From Planctomycetota bacterium (GTDB lineage: Bacteria > Planctomycetota > UBA1135 > GCA-002686595), in assembly GCA_029259675.1 (NCBI GenBank), contig JAJDES010000630.1:1-6471 (forward strand): 6,471 bases of DNA, written 5' to 3'. This document shows, one piece after another, positions 1 to 6,088 of the stretch. The notes beneath the pieces were generated by a model. It was not told where the DNA came from, did not search any database, and saw only the letters and a program-made list of their open reading frames with translations. The position numbers were made by a program, and so were the translations under genes. How positions within the stretch are numbered: the stretch's first letter is position 1; each line of letters begins with the position of its first letter.

Positions 1-2702
1 TGCGTGCCATTGCCCAAGGGCACATGCTCGGATTGTTCAAAGGCCAATACGGAAGTGGCCCCGTCTTCCACCCCGACGCGCACAACCTGGGTGTAGGCCT
101 GGCCGGCCTGGGACAAAAGTGTGCCGCTGTCCACGCACGTCACGGGCCCCACGGAGATCGCGGGGTCGGCCAAGGGCGGCAAACCGTCCAGGGTCGTCCA
201 AGCTTGGGGTTTGAGCGTCTGCACTTCCGCCGCGTAGAAACTCAACCACTCCGACGGCGGGCCCGCAAGGCTATTGGCCAATTGCCACGCCTCCGCCATC
301 CTCTCATCGAGCCAAAGAATCAGCTCCTGCTCCACTTCGGTTGAGCCGTTCGTGTTGATCTCCTCGATCTTCTCCTTGAGGAAGTTGTGCAAGCCCGCGT
401 TGGAGCCTCCGTACACACTTGTGACCGTGGGCAGGTCCTGGCTGCGGAACTTGATGTCGAGCAACTCCGCCAAGAAGACACCGCGATGCGTCGCGGTATG
501 CAACGAACCGGCTGCAGCCCAATCTTCCAACTCGCGCAGCGACTTGTCCGCATCGCCGCTGAAGGGAGTGAGCTCGATATTGCGCAGGTAAATCCCCAAG
601 CGCACGATATCCCGTCGAGCGGGATTGATGGTGTCGCGATGGAAATCTTCGATTTCCTGCACGGTGAAATCCGGCTTGGAGGTCACCAGCTCGCGCAACC
701 GGCGCGAGCGGTCGCTGTCTCCCGTTGAATTCGTTCCAAAGCGAATGGGAAGCGGATACCAGGAACCCACCGGCGCGTGATTGGCGTTGAACAGGCGATT
801 GTCGGCCGGATCCAAGACGTGCGGCAGAAACTCGTGCGGGATCACATCCATCCAATCGTAGACCAAACTGCTTCCGTCCTGGGCAATCATCCCACCCAGG
901 GGAGAAGCGCTCGAGCGCAGGGGAAAGGCGCCATTCGCCCACCACCCCACGCGCCCGCCGGAATCTGCGAAGAGGACGTTCGCCGGCGGATAGCGCCATT
1001 CTTCCAGGGCCTCGCCGAACTCGAACAAATCCGTTGCGCGGTACATGCGCAGAAAGCCGATGAAACTGTCGCGCTCCGGCTCCGACAAGGGGATCGATTT
1101 GATCGAGTACTCCTCGTCAGGTTGGCGATCGATAACGATGTCGCTCACAAGCGGACCAAAGTAGCTATCGCGAACGGGCACTGGAACCGCGTCCTCACCC
1201 TTGATCAGAATGAGTTCCTCTCCCTCGGATTCCCAGGCCATGCAATTGCCGTCCAAAATGTATCCATCCGGGCAACTGGCATCCGTTTTCAGTCGGAACA
1301 AGTCCGCTTGATCCCCGCCCAAAGACGCCAAGCTCCAGGCGTTGTCGCGCGTGGAACCCGCCACGGCGTTGGGCGAGCCGGGGACGCCGACTCCGCGCAT
1401 TTCAAAGCTTTCCCCGACCATGTGAAACTCGATAAAGCTCGACGGCATTTGAATCGTCGTGCGAGGATCCCCCACGAGAACGGCCTTGCCATCGGGTGTG
1501 TGCGATCCTCCAATCGCCCACATGTGGCTGAACTTCGGCGTGTTCGGCAGGGGTCCGGGGCGTGGAATGTTGGTAACCCCCATTTGAGCGGCGTAGTCGT
1601 CAATGGCCTGGCGCACATCGACGGGGATCTCCGCTTCAACCATCATCGCCGCCGCTTCGTCGTAAACGACCTGCTCCGTATAGAGGTCGATCAAATCCTG
1701 GCAATTGGCATCGGGAGCTCCGCACAAAAGCTGCGCATCCGCTTCGTATTGGTTCAGGTTCTTGGCTTTGCCCAAGCCCTCGCCCACGGCGCCGCCGAAG
1801 TTGCGCGCCAAGCGTATCCAAACAGCAACGCAGTCCGCCGCTGTCCACGGCTCAAGCGGAAATCCCGTAGCGGCGAACATCGGATGCAACACGACCCCCG
1901 GATCGTTCATCCAGTCGTTAACGCCGTCCGCATAGGCCTCAAGCAATTCGCGCGGCTCCTCCTCCATGAGTGCAATCACGCGCTCCGCATGGCGAGCGTA
2001 GCCGATGATGCGCATGCGTTTGTCATGTTCGAAATAGGCATCGTCCGTTCCGCGACCGAGGTACTGCGATAGGCGCCCCTGGATGATCAGTCGATGCCAA
2101 TGCATCTGGAACAGGCGATCCTGGGCAGCCGCGTAACCCAATCCGTAAAAAGCTCCGCTGTCGGTGTCCGCGAAGATATGCGGCACACCGAAGCTGTCGC
2201 GCCGAAGCAGGATCTGCTCCTGATAAACAGTGAGCCCCACGGCGGCCGTATCGTTGCTCGAATCGGAATCCGACTGCGTCGCTCCCAGGCCACTGATCGA
2301 GTTGGTGATCGTCGTCCCCGCCGTGCCCGCCAGCACCAGCGCTTTCAACTCCAGCGTGGCCTCCATCGCCGCCGGAAGCGTCCCCACGGTCCAAATGCCC
2401 GTACTCGAATCGAAGGTGCCCTGACTCGGGATGTCGGACTCGTAGTCCAAGCCGGCGGGCAGGGAGTCCGTCAGGACAACTTCGGTGGCATCATCGCTGC
2501 CGAGAGCGTTTTCGTTGCGTACCCGAATGGTGTAGGTCACCGATTCGCCTTCGCGCGGCTCCAGCAGATCGACGCTCTTCTCCACCGACAGGTCAACGGG
2601 CCCCGATGAAACGACGACGATCGCCGCCGGGGAGGAGCTACCTCCCCCTCCGCATGAAGCAAACAGGAGCGGCAGCGCTACGAGCGTGGGGTGAAGGCGC
2701 AT
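1..2702 (-). CDS. Lipoprotein with DUF11 domain fused to a penicillin acylase family (Ntn) hydrolase, 3' end beyond the window
   Basis: An uninterrupted 900-codon frame starts at ATG 2702-2700 and is still open at base 1. Residues 1-17 form a lipoprotein signal (hydrophobic core, LLFASC, Cys17), followed by a Gly/Ser linker. Residues about 36-158 match the DUF11 repeat domain: VTYTIRVRNEN, DATEVVLTDSLPAGL, then SQGTFDSSTGIWTVGTL. From about residue 163 the penicillin acylase fold begins, with FGVPHIFADT and GLGYAAAQDRLFQM, the alpha-chain hallmark. Ser392 in FSHMWAIGGSHT is the predicted nucleophile and autocleavage point, starting the beta chain. FNANHAP supplies the oxyanion Asn641, which is beta position 250 and close to N241 of E. 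coli penicillin G acylase. The family hydrolyses amide bonds of acylated substrates (penicillins, acyl-homoserine lactones, cyclic lipopeptides); the substrate here cannot be told. The lipoprotein signal suggests a membrane-anchored periplasmic or surface enzyme. The last visible part (QAYTQVVRVG, then FEQSEHVPLGNG) resembles the usual near-C-terminal acylase block, so probably only several tens of residues are missing. No clear Shine-Dalgarno precedes the ATG. The family call is near certain; activity is inferred. Confidence 0.93.
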   Translation of the reverse strand, partial: MRLHPTLVALPLLFASCGGGGSSSPAAIVVVSSGPVDLSVEKSVDLLEPREGESVTYTIRVRNENALGSDDATEVVLTDSLPAGLDYESDIPSQGTFDSSTGIWTVGTLPAAMEATLELKALVLAGTAGTTITNSISGLGATQSDSDSSNDTAAVGLTVYQEQILLRRDSFGVPHIFADTDSGAFYGLGYAAAQDRLFQMHWHRLIIQGRLSQYLGRGTDDAYFEHDKRMRIIGYARHAERVIALMEEEPRELLEAYADGVNDWMNDPGVVLHPMFAATGFPLEPWTAADCVAVWIRLARNFGGAVGEGLGKAKNLNQYEADAQLLCGAPDANCQDLIDLYTEQVVYDEAAAMMVEAEIPVDVRQAIDDYAAQMGVTNIPRPGPLPNTPKFSHMWAIGGSHTPDGKAVLVGDPRTTIQMPSSFIEFHMVGESFEMRGVGVPGSPNAVAGSTRDNAWSLASLGGDQADLFRLKTDASCPDGYILDGNCMAWESEGEELILIKGEDAVPVPVRDSYFGPLVSDIVIDRQPDEEYSIKSIPLSEPERDSFIGFLRMYRATDLFEFGEALEEWRYPPANVLFADSGGRVGWWANGAFPLRSSASPLGGMIAQDGSSLVYDWMDVIPHEFLPHVLDPADNRLFNANHAPVGSWYPLPIRFGTNSTGDSDRSRRLRELVTSKPDFTVQEIEDFHRDTINPARRDIVRLGIYLRNIELTPFSGDADKSLRELEDWAAAGSLHTATHRGVFLAELLDIKFRSQDLPTVTSVYGGSNAGLHNFLKEKIEEINTNGSTEVEQELILWLDERMAEAWQLANSLAGPPSEWLSFYAAEVQTLKPQAWTTLDGLPPLADPAISVGPVTCVDSGTLLSQAGQAYTQVVRVGVEDGATSVLAFEQSEHVPLGNGT

Positions 2703-2840
2703 ATTGGGGAGATTAAGCAGTGACGGCCGAGCCCCGGGCGGGAGCTTTGGGGAGGCCGCTTCTTACGCGCGTCCAATGGAGAGAGTTTGGGCCGCGCCGG
2801 CAGTGGGGAGAGGAGAGGAGGATACGATCCCCCTAATCAG

Positions 2841-2846
2841 ACTATA
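2841..2846 (-). promoter_or_regulatory. Possible -10 box (TATAGT) for the acylase gene
   Basis: TATAGT reads on the minus strand about 140 bases upstream of the acylase ATG and differs from the TATAAT consensus at one position. It lies in a locally AT-richer patch. At about 17 bases upstream the sequence is GGACCC, a poor -35, so this rests on a single hexamer and may be chance. Confidence 0.2.
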
Positions 2847-2907
2847 TCCGAGCCGTTTGGCGCGGGTCCGAAAGGGAGAATCCATGTGGTTCGGAAGTTG
2901 TTTTGAG

Positions 2908-2917
2908 TGCCTAGGCA
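2908..2917. repeat. Perfect 10-bp palindrome TGCCTAGGCA
   Basis: The sequence equals its own reverse complement over 10 bases, and the symmetry stops at the flanking G on each side. It lies just downstream of the small minus-strand frame and about 205 bases upstream of the acylase start, where a dimeric regulator could bind. A TTGAGTGC direct repeat overlaps its left side (2903-2910) and recurs at 2946-2953, 43 bases away. There is no direct evidence of function. Confidence 0.3.
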
Positions 2918-2935
2918 GTTCTCGAATCGGGAATT

Positions 2936-3175
2936 TTAGGCCACATTGAGTGCTCGATCCGACAACCTGCCCAAAGCGTCCCAGGCCTGCGATGCTCGCC
3001 GGGCCTTCGCCCGTTGCCATTCGCGCGCCCAGCGATCACGATCCTCAGCGCGCGTGAACCCGAATCCAAAATTGGCGTCGAAAATCGGTGCCTGGGGCCC
3101 GGGATCCGCGCCGCAGGTACAGCGGGACCCTAGGGCTGAGTCATCTAGCTACCCACGCCCCGCCTGGTAACTCAT
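2936..3175 (-). pseudogene. Small unknown gene interrupted by an in-frame TAG at codon 9
   Basis: On the minus strand, ATG at 3175-3173 is followed by MSYQAGRG, then TAG (3151-3149), then 70 open codons to TAA at 2938-2936. If the amber codon is read through, or is a changed TGG (Trp), the product is 79 residues. The part after the stop looks like real protein. It has a CTC motif (RCTCGADPG), then IFDANFGFGF, then a charged amphipathic helix with Trp/Leu/Ala spaced three to four residues apart (roughly RWAREWQRAK through RLSDRAL). No canonical start codon exists after the TAG before its last quarter. An SD-like AAAGGA lies 9 bases before the ATG. I recognise no family. It may be a recently broken gene, an assembly or base-call error, a recoded amber codon, or a chance frame in GC-rich DNA. 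It points the same way as the acylase gene, ending 233 bases before it. Confidence 0.4.
3088..3120 (+). other. Strong imperfect hairpin in the intergenic region
   Basis: Three helical segments stack with single-base symmetric mismatches: GTGCCTG (3088-3094) pairs with CAGGTAC (3114-3120) through one G-T wobble; GGC (3096-3098) pairs with GCC (3110-3112); CGG (3100-3102) pairs with CCG (3106-3108); the loop is GAT. The wobble is G-U in plus-strand RNA but an A-C mismatch in minus-strand RNA, which mildly favours the plus orientation. It would then sit in the leader of the SGNH gene, about 118 bases before its ATG. No T tract follows, so it is not a typical intrinsic terminator. The same bases lie inside the small minus-strand frame, so the symmetry could be incidental. 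Confidence 0.4.
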
Positions 3176-3184
3176 CCGCGCCAT

Positions 3185-3190
3185 TCCTTT
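3185..3190 (-). promoter_or_regulatory. SD-like site AAAGGA for the interrupted small gene
   Basis: AAAGGA on the minus strand ends 9 bases before ATG 3175-3173, a normal ribosome-binding spacing. It is the clearest SD-like site seen before any start in the window and is a main reason for treating the small frame as a former or real gene. A second in-frame ATG at 3184-3182 is too close to this site to use it. Confidence 0.35.
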
Positions 3191-3238
3191 GCGCCCCTAA
3201 CTTGCGACCAACAAGTTCCCGTCCCAATTTTGCCTTCC

Positions 3239-4297
3239 ATGGCTACAAAGGCCCATCGCCGCCTGGTTCGCCCCCGCAACCTACTCATCCTCGCTGTAGT
3301 CAGCTTGGCAATTGTGGAGACTGCCGCGCGCGTCCTTGAGCACATGGATGTCGAGCTGGCCCGGCGCATGGACTCATTTCGGTCCTATGCGGAAAGCGGA
3401 GCCCACCCGCTCTACGGCCCGCACCCGTACACGGGTTACGGACGCTGGACTGAAGATCCCAACGCCTTCGGCAAGCACCACCCCACCGGCCCCGCGGCCG
3501 AGAATCAATGGCGCATCGCCTGTTTGGGCGGCTCCACCACCGAAGGCGGCCCCACTGCGTACCCCGCTCAACTGGAAGCCCAACTCAAGCCGCTTACAAG
3601 TCGAGCAGTCCAAGTGCTCAACTGCGGCGTGTCCGGATGGACCAGCGCGGAAACCCTCGTCAATTATCAGCTGAACATCCAACACCTCGAGCCGCAGCTG
3701 GTGATCGTCCATCACGCCGCCAATGACTTGCGACCGCGCCTCTTCGCCGGTTTCCGCTCGGATTACACCCACTACCGGCGTCCGTGGCGCGACTCGGGCC
3801 TGTCGCCAGTCGATCGCTTCCTGATCGGCGCTTCCCGCGCCTATGCACGGCTCCGCTTCGCATCTCAAAGGCGTCGTACGATCGGCAATTGGGTCAGCGA
3901 ACACAGCGTCGATCCCGAGCTGGCGGCCTCCACGCTGCTCAACCCGCAAACGTCGCTGCCATTCCGCCGCAACTTGCGCAGCCTGATACTTTCAGTCCGC
4001 GCCCGGGGAGCCGAATGCCTTTTGACCACGATGCCCGTCCAGCCGAAGTCGAAACTCGGGCCCGGGGACCAGCTCAATTACAACGTCATCGCGGAGCACA
4101 ACCAGCACATTCGCGAATTGAGCGCGGAGTGCGATGTACCCTTGGTTGACATGGCGCAGTGGTTCGAAAGCAACAGCGAAGCCTGCCGGGGCGCATTCAT
4201 TGACACGGTCCACACAACCAAACTTGGGCATCAACTGAAAGCCAACTTGATTGCACGCAAGCTTGCCAAACTTGGCAAAATTCCACAGCCGAAGTAA
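3239..4297 (+). CDS. Membrane-anchored SGNH/GDSL-family hydrolase
   Basis: This encodes 352 residues from ATG 3239. A TTG nine bases upstream (3230) is in frame, but ATG gives the better start just before the basic N-terminus. Residues about 13-31 (LLILAVVSLAIVETAAR) form one membrane segment or uncleaved signal anchor after a basic KAHRRLVRPR stretch, placing the catalytic domain outside the cytoplasm. The SGNH blocks are present in order: block I IACLGGSTTEG with nucleophile Ser99; block II LNCGVSGWTSAET with Gly130; block III VHHAANDLRP with Asn162 (Ala replaces the usual Gly of GxND); and block V FIDTVHTTKLGH with Asp322 and His325. The family contains esterases and acyl- or acetyl-transferring enzymes acting on lipids and glycans. 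The GT-C gene starts 15 bases downstream in the same frame, so the two are probably co-transcribed and this enzyme may edit acyl groups on an envelope glycan; that role is inferred. No Shine-Dalgarno is evident. Confidence 0.9.
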   Translation: MATKAHRRLVRPRNLLILAVVSLAIVETAARVLEHMDVELARRMDSFRSYAESGAHPLYGPHPYTGYGRWTEDPNAFGKHHPTGPAAENQWRIACLGGSTTEGGPTAYPAQLEAQLKPLTSRAVQVLNCGVSGWTSAETLVNYQLNIQHLEPQLVIVHHAANDLRPRLFAGFRSDYTHYRRPWRDSGLSPVDRFLIGASRAYARLRFASQRRRTIGNWVSEHSVDPELAASTLLNPQTSLPFRRNLRSLILSVRARGAECLLTTMPVQPKSKLGPGDQLNYNVIAEHNQHIRELSAECDVPLVDMAQWFESNSEACRGAFIDTVHTTKLGHQLKANLIARKLAKLGKIPQPK

Positions 4298-4312
4298 GCG
4301 CTCCAAGTTGCC

Positions 4313-6061
4313 TTGAATACTGCCCCCAAAGTCATCCCCGCCCCGGAAGAGTCGCCGTCCAGTCGGTTGCTGTTCCTCGCAATTTGGCTGCCCTACGCCT
4401 GGTTCGTACGCAAACTTTGGTTTGTCGCCGACGACGCCTACATCAGCTTCCGCTACTCACGCAATTGGTCACGTGGACTGGGCCTGTGCTTCAATCCCGG
4501 TGAAGAGCCCGCGGCGGAGGGCTACAGCAACTTTTTGACGGTGGCCTGGGGCGCCGCATTGGATTTCCTGGGCTACAACATTGAGCGTTGGTTGCCCCTG
4601 ACCGCGTTCGCATGCGGCTCGCTTTTGCTGTTCCTTGTGTGGCGCTGCCTGCAACGCATGCCTGGAATCGGCGCCCTGAGTGCCTTCCTGGCCACCGCAG
4701 CTCTGGCCTGCGCCACCCCCTTTGCGGTTTGGTCCTCCAGCGGTCTGGAAACAATCCCATTCGCCCTATTTTGCTTTGCTTGCTTTGAGCGAATGAGTTT
4801 GCGCTGGGCCGGGCCGGCCCCCATTGCAGCGGGACTTTTAGCAGTGGGCATGTCCATGTTGAGGGTTGAAGGAGTTTTTTGGGCCCTGGTGCTGTTTGCG
4901 CTTTTTGCTTTGTCTAGCGCAATCGATGGGCGGCGCTGGTTCAAACCCTCGATCCAAGCGCTCGGCATCCTCGCCCTGGGTTACGGGCTGTATTCTTTTT
5001 GGCGCATCGAAACCTTCGGTCATTTCTTCAGCTCGACCGTTCACTCCAAAGTCGCCTTCGGCGGGCCGCGCCTTTTGCGCGGCTTCGACTACGTTGCGGT
5101 TCAATACCTAACAACCCTGTCCTTGCCCTTGGCGCTCCTGGCCATTCCCGCCGCCATCAAACGGGGACGTGGCGTTGGTTTGGCCATTGCGCTCTTGCCA
5201 CTTGGCTTCGCCGCCTACGCCAGCTTGGTTAGCGGTGACTTCATGACCTTCGGTCGCTTCCTCGTGCCCGGACTCGCCTTTTCGGCTTTGCTGGGAGCCT
5301 ATGGGCTAACTGCAATCCAACCGACATTCCTGCGCTTTGGATTCGGCCTTGGGGCCATCGTGCTGGGAGCCTTGCCGGGCTTTGACGTGCACCCCGTCGC
5401 TCACTCCGTGCGTGCCAAATTCCACTTTAGGCACAACAAGCCCGAGTATCAGAGCGAGTACGCCCAGTGGAAATTGCAGCGCGACAACGGCATTCGCTGG
5501 GCGGTATTGGGCCGGGCGCTGGCCATGGTCTCCGGTCCTGGAGACTCCGTTGCCATGGGCGCCATCGGAGCCGTGGCCTATGAATCGGACCTGACGATTT
5601 ACGATCGCCACGGCTTCGTCACACCCGAGGTGGCCCTGCGCGAAAAACCCAAGGATGGGCCGCTGCGTTCACCTGGTCACGACAATCCGGTTGAGGCGCG
5701 CTGGTTTGTGGAGCACGGCTACGACCCGACCTTCCTGAAGCCCAAGTGGTTCGCGTGCGAGGATCCGCAGGATTTCCTGCGCCAGGTGCGGGCAGCCGAA
5801 AAGCAGCTCAAACATGGTGAGCAACTCGGTGATCGCTTTGTGGTGCGCTTCTGGGCCCTACCCGCGGGCTCGAATCTCGACCCGAAGCTTCAGGCTTATT
5901 TGCTCGTTTCGCAGCAATTGGCGCCGGATCAGGACCCGGGCGCGGAATGGGCGGGCTTCGAAGACCAGTGCAAGAAACTTAGTGAGGGTCGCGGAGCACC
6001 GATGCTCGACATGCCGCCACCCGACTATCGCGTGGCCGGATTGCCCGACTGGCTGCGTTAG
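4313..6061 (+). CDS. Polytopic GT-C-like membrane glycosyltransferase (AftB/LphB-type motifs)
   Basis: This encodes 582 residues with roughly ten membrane segments between residues 18 and 356 and a soluble C-terminal domain from about 365. The extracytoplasmic loop after the first segment carries the acidic pair Asp40-Asp41 in FVADDAYISFRYSRNW, then GLGLCFNPGEEPAAEGYSNF. This DDA-F/Y-I-x-x-R, N-x-G-E, EGYxNF series is typical of GT-C enzymes using polyprenyl-phosphate sugars. Further family marks are SSSGLETIPF (141-150), LRVEG (183-187, usually RPEG), GDFMTFGRFLVP (308-319) and, in the C-terminal domain, GAIGAVAYESDLTIYDRHG and SPGHDNPVEARWF. It probably transfers a sugar from a lipid carrier to an envelope polymer or protein; donor and acceptor are unknown. 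The start is uncertain: a TAA in the same frame lies 15 bases upstream (the stop of the SGNH gene), no ATG occurs for over 100 codons, and TTG 4313 is the first usable start, with TTG 4367 (codon 19) as alternative. No Shine-Dalgarno is clear, so translational coupling is likely. Confidence 0.85.
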   Translation: MNTAPKVIPAPEESPSSRLLFLAIWLPYAWFVRKLWFVADDAYISFRYSRNWSRGLGLCFNPGEEPAAEGYSNFLTVAWGAALDFLGYNIERWLPLTAFACGSLLLFLVWRCLQRMPGIGALSAFLATAALACATPFAVWSSSGLETIPFALFCFACFERMSLRWAGPAPIAAGLLAVGMSMLRVEGVFWALVLFALFALSSAIDGRRWFKPSIQALGILALGYGLYSFWRIETFGHFFSSTVHSKVAFGGPRLLRGFDYVAVQYLTTLSLPLALLAIPAAIKRGRGVGLAIALLPLGFAAYASLVSGDFMTFGRFLVPGLAFSALLGAYGLTAIQPTFLRFGFGLGAIVLGALPGFDVHPVAHSVRAKFHFRHNKPEYQSEYAQWKLQRDNGIRWAVLGRALAMVSGPGDSVAMGAIGAVAYESDLTIYDRHGFVTPEVALREKPKDGPLRSPGHDNPVEARWFVEHGYDPTFLKPKWFACEDPQDFLRQVRAAEKQLKHGEQLGDRFVVRFWALPAGSNLDPKLQAYLLVSQQLAPDQDPGAEWAGFEDQCKKLSEGRGAPMLDMPPPDYRVAGLPDWLR

Positions 6062-6071
6062 CCGCAACGCA
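6054..6071. terminator. Weak hairpin over the GT-C stop codon, between converging genes
   Basis: TGCGTT (6054-6059) and AACGCA (6066-6071) form a perfect 6-bp stem with the loop AGCCGC, overlapping the TAG stop. It is the only inverted repeat noticed in the short gap between the converging genes. No T tract follows on either strand, so intrinsic termination is doubtful. Confidence 0.2.
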
Positions 6072-6088
6072 CTCGAACTCGATTGCCG

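Larger units (their letters stand above)
2703..3238. other. Divergent intergenic region between the acylase and SGNH hydrolase genes
   Basis: These 536 bases separate two large genes that face away from each other, so promoters for both must lie here or inside the small frame. It contains the interrupted minus-strand frame (2936-3175), a strong imperfect hairpin (3088-3120), a perfect palindrome TGCCTAGGCA (2908-2917) and an 8-base direct repeat TTGAGTGC (2903-2910 and 2946-2953). The stretch 2703-2935 holds no convincing gene. A TATAGT hexamer on the minus strand (2846-2841) could be a -10 box for the acylase gene, but no good -35 element sits at normal spacing. No tRNA, riboswitch or insertion-sequence end was recognised. 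Confidence 0.6.

Noticed and set aside
777..2072. A 431-codon open frame on the plus strand
   Set aside because: It lies wholly antisense to the acylase gene, whose frame carries clear family motifs. The translation is rich in Arg, Ala and His with no recognisable domain, as expected for a shadow in GC-rich DNA.
2919..2937. Small hairpin TTCTCG-AAT-CGGGAA followed by TTTT on the plus strand
   Set aside because: The stem is short, AT-rich and includes a wobble, and no plus-strand gene lies upstream to be terminated.
2763..3020. An 85-codon minus-strand ATG frame in the intergenic region
   Set aside because: It overlaps the more protein-like interrupted frame in another phase, has no clear SD, and its translation shows no motif or helix pattern.
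2946..3170. A 74-codon plus-strand frame starting at TTG
   Set aside because: It is antisense to the interrupted small frame, and its composition (Ser, Arg, Pro, Ala) looks like a shadow. It cannot be fully excluded.
3230..3238. Alternative TTG start of the SGNH hydrolase
   Set aside because: It adds only three residues (with Pro second) and is preceded by no ribosome-binding site; the ATG at 3239 directly precedes the basic signal-anchor start.
3374..3949. A 191-codon minus-strand open frame
   Set aside because: Antisense to the SGNH hydrolase, whose four catalytic blocks prove the plus-strand frame.
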